Assembly (NCBI GenBank): GCA_029936705.1
Contig: JAPYSD010000215.1
Location: forward strand, 1-6,524
Direction: 5' to 3'
Length of the DNA stretch: 6,524 nt
Source of the DNA: Croceicoccus sp.
GTDB taxonomy: Bacteria > Pseudomonadota > Alphaproteobacteria > Sphingomonadales > Sphingomonadaceae
Each line of letters begins with the position of its first letter. Positions within the stretch are counted from its first letter, which is position 1. Below are positions 1-6,524 of this stretch, in pieces. A program made the translations under genes and the position numbers. The notes under the pieces are model-generated. The model saw only the letters and a list, made by a program, of their open reading frames with translations, was not told the DNA's origin and made no database searches.

Positions 1-665
<665 letters not shown>

Positions 666-681
666 TCTCAAATTCGCCGGT

Positions 682-712
682 CGCAGCGCCCGACGCTGCG
701 GCTGGCACAGCC
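682..712 (+). promoter_or_regulatory. Two small hairpins abutting the TerC-like start codon
   Basis: The 47-base gap between gene 1 and the TerC-like gene contains two potential hairpins. One has a perfect 7-bp stem (CGCAGCG 682-688, CGCTGCG 694-700) and a 5-base loop. The other is a 5-bp stem (GGCTG 700-704, CAGCC 708-712) ending directly at the ATG at 713. They share base 700, so the full forms cannot both pair there. No Shine-Dalgarno sequence is visible in the gap. A role in translation control is inference; chance pairing in GC-rich DNA is possible. Confidence 0.35.
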
Positions 713-1828
713 ATGGATATGCCAATGCTCAAAAACTTCTACGGCTCGATAATCTTCACGATTATCTGCCTCATCCTCGCCGGCGTGGTCGGCTACACCG
801 AAAGCGATGGCGCCTGGGGCGTGGTCGCCTCCGTCGTCTTCATTGCCGCCATTCTCGGCGTCATGGAAACCTCGCTCAGCCTCGACAACGCTGTCGTCAA
901 TGCGTCGGTCCTGAAGGACATGGACGAGAAATGGCAGAACCGCTTCCTTACCTGGGGCATCGCCATCGCTGTCTTCGGCATGCGGATCGTCTTCCCGTTG
1001 GCGATCGTGGCGATCGCTGCCTGGGTTTCACCATGGGAAGCGCTCTCGATCGCGATCAGCGACAAGACGCGCTATGAAGAAATCGTCACCGGTGCCCATG
1101 TCGGCATCTCCGGATTTGGCGGCGCTTTCCTTCTCCTTGTGGGTCTGACCTTCTTCTTCGACGATGACCGCGAACATCACTGGATTGGCCTCGTCGAAGG
1201 TCCGCTCGCCAAGTTCGCGAAGATTCCGTTCTCTCCTTACATCGCAACCGCAGCCCTCGTGGGCGGCCTATCGCTCCTCGTCGAGGGTGCCGAGCGCCAG
1301 ACCTTCCTGGTCGCAGGCCTGTCCGGCGTTGCCACCTTCTTTGTTGTCGAAAAGATCGGCGACCTCCTCGGAGGCGAAGAAGACGCGACCGGCAAGATTG
1401 TCCGCTCTGGTGCCGGCGGCTTCATCTACCTCGAATTCCTCGATGCATCCTTCTCGTTCGACGGTGTCATCGGCGCGTTCGCCATCACCAACGATATCCT
1501 GATCATCGCACTTGGCCTCGGCATCGGCGCCATGTTCGTACGTTCCATGACCATCGCGCTCGTACGCGGCGGCCACCTTTCTGAGTATCGTTACCTCGAA
1601 CCTGGCGCCTTTTACGCCATTATCGCGCTCGCCTTCATCATGTTGATGAGCATCCGCGTGCACACGCCAGAGGTGGTTACCGGCCTGATCGGCGCAGTTC
1701 TGATCGGCGCAGCATTCTGGGCCTCTGTCCGTCATCAGAAGCGCTTCCCTCATGAATACGAGGAAGAGGGCGAGGCCGAGGCCATCCTGCCTACGGGTTC
1801 CGTGGTCAACAACGCCCACACCGTCTGA
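713..1828 (+). CDS. DUF475 / TerC-like integral membrane protein
   Basis: The 371-residue polytopic membrane protein matches the DUF475 branch of the TerC superfamily as I recall it, including ETSLSLDNAVVNA (E52 to A64) and EFLDASFSFDGVIGAF (from E241). The acidic residues E52, D58, E241, D244 and D250 lie in two equivalent membrane regions and are candidate metal ligands. Hydrophobic stretches at about 12-28, 36-51, 78-105, 132-149, 175-190, 198-213, 234-255, 258-280, 300-320 and 323-345 suggest seven to nine helices. The last 30 residues form an acidic soluble tail (HEYEEEGEAEA). TerC proteins are thought to move or sense metal ions and to anchor TerD proteins at the membrane. ATG 713 is the first start after the upstream gene, but ATGs at 719 and 725 are equally in frame and none has a clear ribosome site. 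A longer frame reaching back to about 530 is hydrophilic and overlaps gene 1, so it was discarded. Confidence 0.9.
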   Translation: MDMPMLKNFYGSIIFTIICLILAGVVGYTESDGAWGVVASVVFIAAILGVMETSLSLDNAVVNASVLKDMDEKWQNRFLTWGIAIAVFGMRIVFPLAIVAIAAWVSPWEALSIAISDKTRYEEIVTGAHVGISGFGGAFLLLVGLTFFFDDDREHHWIGLVEGPLAKFAKIPFSPYIATAALVGGLSLLVEGAERQTFLVAGLSGVATFFVVEKIGDLLGGEEDATGKIVRSGAGGFIYLEFLDASFSFDGVIGAFAITNDILIIALGLGIGAMFVRSMTIALVRGGHLSEYRYLEPGAFYAIIALAFIMLMSIRVHTPEVVTGLIGAVLIGAAFWASVRHQKRFPHEYEEEGEAEAILPTGSVVNNAHTV

Positions 1829-1833
1829 CACAG

Positions 1834-1862
1834 AACGGGCGGGGCAAAACGCTCCGCCCGTT
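1834..1862 (+). terminator. GC-rich hairpin after the TerC-like gene (terminator-like, no U-tract)
   Basis: Six bases after the TGA, AACGGGCGG (1834-1842) pairs perfectly with CCGCCCGTT (1854-1862). The stem extends inward by a G-U and two GC pairs to 12 bp around an AAAAC loop. Only two T's follow, so it is not a classic intrinsic terminator. It could terminate weakly, protect the upstream mRNA's 3' end, or mark an RNA-processing site, which would let the membrane protein and the TerA-like protein be made in different amounts. Confidence 0.6.
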
Positions 1863-1883
1863 ACCAAACCGGATCAATCCCGA

Positions 1884-3038
1884 ATGCAAATGCAAAAAGG
1901 CGCCAATGCGCCGCTTGACGGATCAAAAGTCGATCTCTCCTGGACCGCCGAACCGACGGGCGGCGCCATCGACATTTCTGCCTATCTTCTCGATCAGTCC
2001 GGCAAGGTCCTGGGCGATGAAGGAATGGTCTTCTGGGGCCAGGCCGAAGTTCCGGGTCTTTCCCTTGCTTCAGGGGCGAAGACCGCATCGTTTTCGCTTG
2101 CCCTCGATGCACTGCCGAGCGCGATTGAAAAGATCGCCATCTGTGCAGTGGTCGATACCGCCAATGCTCCGTCTGCTCGCCTGGCAGATGCAAGGCACAT
2201 CTCCATGCGAATGGGTGCGCTCTCGTTTGAAATCGACCTCTCGTCGATGACCGAACAAGCCTTGATCATCGGCGAGATCTACAAGCGCAACGATCAATGG
2301 AAGCTCCGCGCAGTAAGCCAGGGCTTCAACGGCGGACTGGCAGCGATCTCCACCCATTTTGGCGTCGAGATCGCCGGCGAAGCGCCGCCTCCCAGCATGA
2401 CCCAATCGAATGCCGTTCCGCCGCCGCCAGCGGCGCCGGCTCCGCCCTCGGCGCCGGTCTCCATCAAGAAGGTCACTCTTTCCAAATCGGAGAAAGTCAG
2501 CCTCAGGAAGGGGCAGGGCAGCATCCGCGCCCTGCTCTCGTGGGAAGGCCGCGGCGGTGGTGACGGGGATCTCGATTTCTACTGCTTCTACGTCTTGAAC
2601 GATGGCACCACGGGCAAGGTCTATTGGAAGGACCTGGGGAGCGTGGAAAAGGCGCCGTACATTCGGCACTCTGGAGATGCCCTTCGCGCCGGCGAAGAAG
2701 CCATCGTCATCGAAAGACCGGATCTCCTGCGATACGCACTTTTTGCAGCCTACAGCGCGGTCAAGAACGGGGCAGGCTCCTTCAAGAGCTATCGCCCCCG
2801 AATGACGCTCACCGATGCGTCGGGAAGCGAAGTGACCATTCCGCTCGAGAACCCAAGCGCGTCGTCATATTGGGTAGCCATCACGCACCTCGACTGCACG
2901 CAGGACGTCCAGATCGAACATGTCGAGACCTACGGCAAGAACGGTTTTCCTCACATGATCGCCGCAGAGCGCGCACCCCGCCTTCACCCGGATGGCAGCT
3001 GGGACGTCTCCAAGGGCGAGATCGAATTCAAGAAATAG
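1884..3038 (+). CDS. terA: TerA-like tellurium resistance protein (TerD-like domain, Pro linker, C-terminal domain)
   Basis: The 384-residue protein is close to the roughly 385 residues I recall for enterobacterial TerA. Residues 1-165 are a TerD-like domain: it starts MQMQKGANAPL, like the LQKGGNVSL of TerD, and ends with the family motif IIGEIYKR and a QGFNGGL segment. The TerD calcium signature is mostly gone: where TerD has DFDLDAS it reads AIDISA, and no DNRTGEGEGDDE equivalent is present. Residues 167-191 form a Pro/Ala linker. Residues 192-384 match the C-terminal domain of gene 1 and keep a GDGDLDF acidic motif. No signal peptide is seen, so it is probably cytoplasmic and acts with the TerC-like and TerD proteins. 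ATG 1884 has only a weak GGAT upstream (1871-1874); ATG 1890 is an alternative. The frame also stays open back to an ATG at 1752, but that part overlaps the membrane gene and is low-complexity Arg/Pro. Confidence 0.85.
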   Translation: MQMQKGANAPLDGSKVDLSWTAEPTGGAIDISAYLLDQSGKVLGDEGMVFWGQAEVPGLSLASGAKTASFSLALDALPSAIEKIAICAVVDTANAPSARLADARHISMRMGALSFEIDLSSMTEQALIIGEIYKRNDQWKLRAVSQGFNGGLAAISTHFGVEIAGEAPPPSMTQSNAVPPPPAAPAPPSAPVSIKKVTLSKSEKVSLRKGQGSIRALLSWEGRGGGDGDLDFYCFYVLNDGTTGKVYWKDLGSVEKAPYIRHSGDALRAGEEAIVIERPDLLRYALFAAYSAVKNGAGSFKSYRPRMTLTDASGSEVTIPLENPSASSYWVAITHLDCTQDVQIEHVETYGKNGFPHMIAAERAPRLHPDGSWDVSKGEIEFKK

Positions 3039-3105
3039 GTTCACCGAACAGGGTCGTCGTCGGCGGTCGGCAGACTCTTCAAATTTTCATTCCGCCAAAA
3101 ATGTC

Positions 3106-3113
3106 AGAAAGGA
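3106..3113 (+). promoter_or_regulatory. Shine-Dalgarno site of the first terD
   Basis: AGAAAGGA lies seven bases before the ATG at 3121 and fixes that start, which also gives the canonical TerD N-terminus. The rest of the 82-base gap (3039-3120) is comparatively AT-rich around 3077-3105 but shows no convincing -35/-10 pair or strong hairpin. Confidence 0.75.
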
Positions 3114-3120
3114 CAAGTAC

Positions 3121-3699
3121 ATGGCAATTTCGCTCTCCAAAGGTGGCAACGTATCGCTGTCGAAGGAAGCACCCGGCCTCGACCGGATCATGGTCGGCCT
3201 CGGCTGGGACGTGCGCGCCACGGACGGCAAGGACTTCGACCTCGACGCCTCGGCGTTCCTGCTCGCCTCGAGCGGCAAGGTCCGCAGCGACAGCGACTTC
3301 TGCTTCTACAACAACATGAACTGCTCCGATGGCGCAGTCATCCACCAGGGCGACAACCGTACCGGTGAAGGCGAAGGTGACGACGAGCAAATTCAGATTA
3401 CGCTCAGCAAGGTTCCGGCCGACGTCGACAAGGTCGCGATCGTCGTGACCATTCACGAAGGTGAAAGGAACAACCAGACGTTCGGCCAGGTCTCGAACGC
3501 ATTCATCCGGATCGTCGATGAAAACACCGGCAAGGAAGTCGTCCGTTACGACCTGTCGGAAGACGCATCGACCGAAACCGCGATGATCCTGGGCGAGGTC
3601 TACCGCCATGGCGGAGAGTTCAAATTTCGCGCAGTCGGTCAGGGATTCGCAGGGGGCCTTGGCCCTCTTGCTACCAATTATGGCGTCAGCGTCGGTTGA
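3121..3699 (+). CDS. terD: TerD family calcium-binding stress protein (first paralogue)
   Basis: The 192-residue protein has the usual TerD length and is a single TerD domain. It begins with SLSKGGNVSLSKEAPGL, then GLGWDVR (residues 26-32), DFDLDAS (38-44), SDSDFCFYNN (56-65), DGAVIHQGDNRTGEGEGDDE (70-89) and ILGEVYRHGGEFKFRAVGQG near the end. The clustered acidic residues D40, D42, D78, E83, E85, D87 and D88 are the expected calcium ligands of the family. TerD proteins are soluble, bind calcium, and contribute to resistance to tellurite, phage and some colicins, probably through the membrane TerC partner. The frame also stays open upstream to about 2992, which would overlap terA and lacks a ribosome site; the ATG at 3121 is well supported. 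Two unusual cysteines (C61, C68) sit in the ligand region and are absent from the second paralogue. Confidence 0.96.
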   Translation: MAISLSKGGNVSLSKEAPGLDRIMVGLGWDVRATDGKDFDLDASAFLLASSGKVRSDSDFCFYNNMNCSDGAVIHQGDNRTGEGEGDDEQIQITLSKVPADVDKVAIVVTIHEGERNNQTFGQVSNAFIRIVDENTGKEVVRYDLSEDASTETAMILGEVYRHGGEFKFRAVGQGFAGGLGPLATNYGVSVG

Positions 3700-3740
3700 C
3701 GATCTGACCCCCATAAGATGACGCGGGGGCGCTCGCTCAA

Positions 3741-3774
3741 CCGGCTAATGCCGGGGGCGGGCGCCTTTCGCGCC
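3741..3774 (+). terminator. Two short GC-rich stem-loops between the terD paralogues
   Basis: CCGGC-TAAT-GCCGG (3741-3754) and GGCGC-CTTTC-GCGCC (3760-3774) are adjacent 5-bp hairpins in the 136-base gap between the two terD genes. Neither is followed by a U-run, so they are at best weak or Rho-type ends. They may separate the two terD genes into differently dosed transcripts. Short GC stems are common by chance at this base composition. Confidence 0.35.
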
Positions 3775-3784
3775 TGATAGGGTT

Positions 3785-3814
3785 ACTACACCCGCCAATA
3801 CTCGTCCATACAAT
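3785..3814 (+). promoter_or_regulatory. Possible promoter before the second terD
   Basis: TACAAT (3809-3814) is one base from the sigma70 -10 consensus and lies 22 bases before the ATG at 3836. The best -35 at allowed spacing is ACTACA (3785-3790, 18-bp spacer), which matches TTGACA at only three positions. It sits just after the stem-loops at 3741-3774, where a restart would make sense. This is weak evidence and no operator motif is apparent. Confidence 0.22.
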
Positions 3815-3823
3815 TCGATATCC

Positions 3824-3829
3824 AGGGAG
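3824..3829 (+). promoter_or_regulatory. Shine-Dalgarno site of the second terD
   Basis: AGGGAG lies six bases before the ATG at 3836, supporting that start. The resulting N-terminus (MAVSLQKGGNVSL) is the canonical one for the family. Confidence 0.75.
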
Positions 3830-3835
3830 CCGCAC

Positions 3836-4417
3836 ATGGCTGTATCACTCCAGAAGGGCGGCAATGTCTCGCTCTCCAAAGAAGCACCGGGCCTTTCGGC
3901 CGTCACTGTTGGCCTCGGCTGGGATGTCCGCAAGACCGATGGTCAGGACTTCGACCTCGACGCGTCGGCTTTCATCGTCGGGCAGGACGAAAAGGTCCTC
4001 TCGGATGCAAATTTCGTCTTCTACAACAACGCTACTTCGCCCGATGGCGCCGTGATCTACGGCGGTGACAATCGCACCGGCGAAGGCGATGGTGATGACG
4101 AGACCATCCTGCTCGATTTTGCGAAGCTCACCGCAGACGCCAAGAAGGTCGTGATCGCCGTCACGATCCACGAGGGTCAGAAGCGCGGCCAGAATTTTGG
4201 CTCCGTTTCGAACGCCTATGCCCGCGTGACCAACAACGCCGACGGCGCGGAACTCGCACGCTTCGACCTTTCCGAAGACAGCAGCACCAATGCTGCCATG
4301 ATCTTCGTCGAGCTCTATCGCGGCGCGCAGGGCGACATCAAGGTGAAGGCCATCGGTGAAGGCTGGGAATCCGGTCTTGATGGGCTGGCATCTTCGATGG
4401 GCGTCAACATCGGCTGA
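3836..4417 (+). CDS. terD: TerD family calcium-binding stress protein (second paralogue, TerD/TerE type)
   Basis: The 193-residue single TerD domain aligns with the first paralogue without gaps through about residue 90. It has GLGWDVR (26-32), DFDLDAS (38-44), SDANFVFYNN (56-65), DGAVIYGGDNRTGEGDGDDE (70-89), a VTIHEG strand, and DLSEDSSTNAAMIFVELYRG near the C-terminus. All acidic calcium-ligand positions are kept. The family motif ILGE-[VI]-Y is changed to IFVELY, the two cysteines of the first paralogue are absent, and the middle (NNADGAEL in place of DENTGKEV) has diverged, so this is an old tandem duplication rather than a recent copy. Whether it should be called terD or terE cannot be settled here. 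It is soluble and presumably acts with the other TerD proteins at the TerC-like membrane partner. Confidence 0.95.
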   Translation: MAVSLQKGGNVSLSKEAPGLSAVTVGLGWDVRKTDGQDFDLDASAFIVGQDEKVLSDANFVFYNNATSPDGAVIYGGDNRTGEGDGDDETILLDFAKLTADAKKVVIAVTIHEGQKRGQNFGSVSNAYARVTNNADGAELARFDLSEDSSTNAAMIFVELYRGAQGDIKVKAIGEGWESGLDGLASSMGVNIG

Positions 4418-4421
4418 TCGG

Positions 4422-4454
4422 ATCTGCGCGGCGGCTTCGCGCCGCCGCGCAGAT
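4422..4454 (+). terminator. Perfect 14-bp hairpin after the second terD
   Basis: ATCTGCGCGGCGGC (4422-4435) and GCCGCCGCGCAGAT (4441-4454) are perfect inverted repeats around a TTCGC loop, starting four bases after the TGA. It is the strongest hairpin in the window. What follows is GCAGGCACATT rather than a U-run, so termination would be inefficient or Rho-assisted. It may stabilise the abundant terD message while allowing some read-through into the ATP-grasp gene, whose ribosome site (AGGA, 4471-4474) lies 17 bases downstream. Confidence 0.65.
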
Positions 4455-4483
4455 GCAGGCACATTCCTTCAGGACAAAATTCA

Positions 4484-5491
4484 ATGCGCATCTGGTTCAA
4501 TCGCGGCTTCTCCCTTGCTCCCATTGCCAAGGCAATGAAGACCGCCGACAGCATGCTCGAAGTCCTGGTAAGTACAGGCGAGGGCAGGCCCGTCTACGCA
4601 GGCCCCGACGAAACCTTCGTGGAGCCGGATCTCGAGCCTGACGCCTATGTCCAATGGGTTCGCGAGCAGATCGTCGCCCGCCGGGTCGACATCTTCATCC
4701 CCACGCGTCTTCGCGAACACTTTTACGGCGCAGACCTGCCCTGCCTCGTTCATTTCGCTTCGAGCAAAGATGCGTTCTCGATCATCGAGGACAAGCATGC
4801 CTTTGCCCACGCGACCCGGCACCTTGAATGCCATCTTCCGACCTTCCATGCGGATTCTGCCGACGAACTGGAAAGAAACCTCGAGGTTTTCGAAGCCGGC
4901 TATCCCGGGCTGCTTCCCTGCGTGAAGCCGCGCAAAGGCGTAAACGGCCACGGCTTCTGGAAGCTCACCGATCATTCGCCAGCTGCGCATCTCCTCCACC
5001 CGGAATTTCGCAACATGCGCAAGGATGTCTTCATCCAGACCCTGCGCATGCAGGAAGACTGTGAGCCGATCGCTCCGCTGGTGATCATGGGGTATCTTCC
5101 TGGCCCGGAAGTATCCTTCGACGTGCTCGCCCACGCTGGCCGGATCCTCAAATACGTCGCACGTACCAAGTTCGATCGGCATCAGCTCATTCAGAGCGAG
5201 CACCCGCTTGAAACCTACGCCGAAACCCTCGTCCGGCAATTTGGCCTGCACGGCGTTGTGAATCTGCAGTTCCGAAAAGCATCCGACGAAAGCTGGAAGA
5301 TCCTCGAAATCAACGCACGCCCCGCCGGCGGCAGCGTTTATGCCGAAGAGTTCGGCTCGAGCCTGCTTGCTGACTGGGGCGGTATCCTTTCCGGCCGCCT
5401 CAGACCTTCCGACATCAAGAACGAGCCCATCGACCTCGAGATCAGCAAAACTACCGTTCACAGCATCGTCGAGAAGGAACCTGTCTCGTGA
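4484..5491 (+). CDS. ATP-grasp domain enzyme (carbamoyl-phosphate-synthetase-like), ter-cluster associated
   Basis: The 335-residue protein has an N-terminal pre-ATP-grasp region (about 1-100) and an ATP-grasp fold. Visible motifs are CVKPRKGVNGHG (146-157; K148 and the Gly-rich loop for ATP), YLPGPEVSFDV (E209, S211, D213) and NLQF followed by WKILEINARPAGGS (Q262, E275, N277 as Mg ligands). The Gln/Glu/Asn arrangement is that of the CarB large chain (NVQF, IEVNPR). Such enzymes activate a carboxylate as an acyl-phosphate and join it to an amine or other nucleophile; the substrate cannot be read from the sequence. ATP-grasp genes are recurrent partners in ter clusters in published comparative genomics and are assigned to a small-molecule biosynthetic module. 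AGGA at 4471-4474 is nine bases before the ATG. The stop codon overlaps the next start by four bases, implying co-translation with the TerD-like/protease fusion. No signal peptide is present, so it is cytoplasmic. Confidence 0.88.
   Translation: MRIWFNRGFSLAPIAKAMKTADSMLEVLVSTGEGRPVYAGPDETFVEPDLEPDAYVQWVREQIVARRVDIFIPTRLREHFYGADLPCLVHFASSKDAFSIIEDKHAFAHATRHLECHLPTFHADSADELERNLEVFEAGYPGLLPCVKPRKGVNGHGFWKLTDHSPAAHLLHPEFRNMRKDVFIQTLRMQEDCEPIAPLVIMGYLPGPEVSFDVLAHAGRILKYVARTKFDRHQLIQSEHPLETYAETLVRQFGLHGVVNLQFRKASDESWKILEINARPAGGSVYAEEFGSSLLADWGGILSGRLRPSDIKNEPIDLEISKTTVHSIVEKEPVS
5472..5478 (+). promoter_or_regulatory. Shine-Dalgarno site and GTGA overlap coupling the last two genes
   Basis: AGAAGGA within the end of the ATP-grasp gene sits nine bases before the GTG at 5488. 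That GTG shares bases 5488-5491 (GTGA) with the ATP-grasp stop TGA. This decides the non-ATG start of the protease fusion and implies translational coupling. Confidence 0.8.
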
Positions 5492-6524
5492 CCCAAGCTC
5501 TTTCAGGCCAGCGCCTCGGACTGACCGACGATGCCGAGATCATTATCCGCTTCGGCGGCCAGCAAAGCGACAGGATCGCGCTAGCTGCCATTCCAGCGGG
5601 CGGGCGGCCCGCGGCACTCGAGCGGCTCAGCACGACCGATTGGCGCCTGGCATCAGCCTCCCAGCATGGCCCCTCTCTCGAACTGGTTGCCTACATTACC
5701 GATGACCGGCGCGGCGGGTTCGTCAATGCGTCCTATCCCTGCAGCATCACGGTCGATGGCACCCACTATGATTTCCCCGAGCCGGGCGAGCAGCTTGCCG
5801 CTGTCATCCTCGGCGAGATTTACGTGAAGAACGGCCAGCGGCGCCTCAAGGTCTCCAACGAAGGTTTCACTTTCGGCATCGAAGCGTTCGCTCGCAATCG
5901 CAATCTATCGAACGCGGACTTTCCGTTTCGCAATCGCCCGGCACCGTCTCCCGCACCCGCACCCGCACCCGAGCCCGGCTCGAGGCGCAACCCTTGGGAT
6001 CAGCCGACACCTTCTCCCGGCCCCACCGGACAGCCTCTTGCCAGCGGAAGCGGCGTGCTGGTCGGTGAGAATCTTGTCATCACCAATGCGCATGTGATCG
6101 AGGACGGCCAGTCGTTTCATCTCGCCCGTACACGTGAAGCCCTGACGCCGCTCGCCATCGATCCACTTCACGATCTCGCCTTGCTCCAGGGACGGGTTAC
6201 CGGAACTCCGCTACCGATCAGGCTCAATTCCCCGGTTTGGCTAGGGGAGGCGGTTATGGCGGCCGGCTACCCTCTGATGGAAGTGCTGGGCGGCGATCTC
6301 AAGGTGACCACGGGGAACATATCGGGCCTGACTGGCGGCATGGGAGACGTTTCCCGCTTCCAGTTTTCGGCTCCCATCGGCTCTGGCTCCTCGGGCGGCG
6401 CGATCATTGACGAGTCCGGCAACCTTATCGGGATCACCTCGGCCTCGCTCGCACACCAGAACTTCCGCGATCGCGGAAGCATATCCGAGAACGTGAATTT
6501 CGGCGTCCGCGCCTCTCTCGTCTT
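5488..6524 (+). CDS. TerD-like domain fused to a trypsin/HtrA-like serine protease, 3' end outside window
   Basis: The frame is open from GTG 5488 to the window edge (345 full codons). Residues 1 to about 145 resemble TerD, mainly its second half: EQLAAVILGEIYVKNGQRRL matches the TerD ILGEVY-(K/R) region, followed by a Gly/Phe segment. The acidic DFDLDAS and DNRTGEGEGDDE signatures are absent, so calcium binding there is doubtful. Residues 151-184 are a Pro/Ala-rich linker. From about 185 comes a chymotrypsin-fold protease of HtrA (S1C) type: SGSGVLV, then VITNAHVIED (His202), PLHDLALL (Asp229), FQFSAPIGSGSSGGA (Ser302) and GNLIGITSA; NVNFGVRASLV at the edge resembles the end of such domains. 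The triad is complete, so the enzyme should be active. No signal peptide precedes the TerD-like domain, so it is probably cytosolic, unusual for this protease class. A PDZ or other C-terminal domain could lie beyond the window. Confidence 0.87.
   Translation, partial: MTQALSGQRLGLTDDAEIIIRFGGQQSDRIALAAIPAGGRPAALERLSTTDWRLASASQHGPSLELVAYITDDRRGGFVNASYPCSITVDGTHYDFPEPGEQLAAVILGEIYVKNGQRRLKVSNEGFTFGIEAFARNRNLSNADFPFRNRPAPSPAPAPAPEPGSRRNPWDQPTPSPGPTGQPLASGSGVLVGENLVITNAHVIEDGQSFHLARTREALTPLAIDPLHDLALLQGRVTGTPLPIRLNSPVWLGEAVMAAGYPLMEVLGGDLKVTTGNISGLTGGMGDVSRFQFSAPIGSGSSGGAIIDESGNLIGITSASLAHQNFRDRGSISENVNFGVRASLV
5950..5970 (+). repeat. CCCGCA hexanucleotide repeat in the interdomain linker
   Basis: Three copies of CCCGCA (5950-5967) plus a final CCC encode alternating Pro-Ala between the TerD-like and protease domains, continuing as PEPG. 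Gains or losses of a unit would stay in frame and change only linker length. Confidence 0.8.

Noticed and set aside
666..712. Manganese (yybP-ykoY) riboswitch before the TerC-like gene
   Set aside because: Such riboswitches can precede TerC-family genes, but this gap of 47 bases is too short and lacks the expected conserved loops.
1268..1867. Antisense frame of 199 codons opposite the TerC-like gene
   Set aside because: A shadow of a GC-rich membrane gene; low-complexity composition and no family motif.
2624..3319. + strand frame overlapping terA and terD
   Set aside because: It is Arg/Ser/Thr-rich out-of-frame translation of two well-supported genes.
3079..4462. Two antisense frames of about 210 codons opposite the terD genes
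   Set aside because: They resemble each other only because the two terD genes are paralogues. No ribosome sites or domain motifs were seen.
4481..5461. Long antisense reading frame (326 codons) opposite the ATP-grasp gene
   Set aside because: It mirrors the codon bias of the + strand gene, has no recognisable motifs, and the + strand frame has clear ATP-grasp motifs.

Overview
This window is a stretch of a ter (tellurite / chemical-stress resistance) gene cluster. It lies on the + strand of a GC-rich genome (about 60% GC by eye). All seven protein genes point the same way, and the first and last run off the window edges. Codon use (strong G/C third positions) and the proteins look like a Gram-negative alphaproteobacterium, possibly of the sphingomonad/erythrobacter kind; that placement is an impression, not a proof.

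Layout: (1) the 3' end of a two-domain TerA/TerD-like protein, entered inside a run of 18 proline codons (1-665); (2) a DUF475/TerC-like integral membrane protein (713-1828); (3) a complete TerA-like two-domain protein with a Pro-rich linker (1884-3038); (4, 5) two paralogous single-domain TerD proteins (3121-3699 and 3836-4417) with the full acidic calcium-binding signature; (6) a CarB-type ATP-grasp enzyme (4484-5491); (7) a GTG-started gene overlapping the ATP-grasp stop codon by four bases (5488 to beyond 6524). Gene 7 encodes a degenerate TerD-like domain, a Pro/Ala linker and a trypsin/HtrA-like serine protease domain with His, Asp and Ser all in place. Several gene junctions carry GC-rich hairpins without U-tracts.

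Working model (established family knowledge plus inference): the TerC-like protein is the membrane-embedded metal-handling centre, and TerD/TerA proteins are soluble calcium-binding partners that gather at it. The ATP-grasp enzyme supplies an ATP-dependent ligation, and the TerD-like/protease fusion adds a proteolytic output that could be tethered to the TerD assembly. The last two genes are translationally coupled and form the least ordinary part of the window. No vWA protein, TerB or TelA is visible here.
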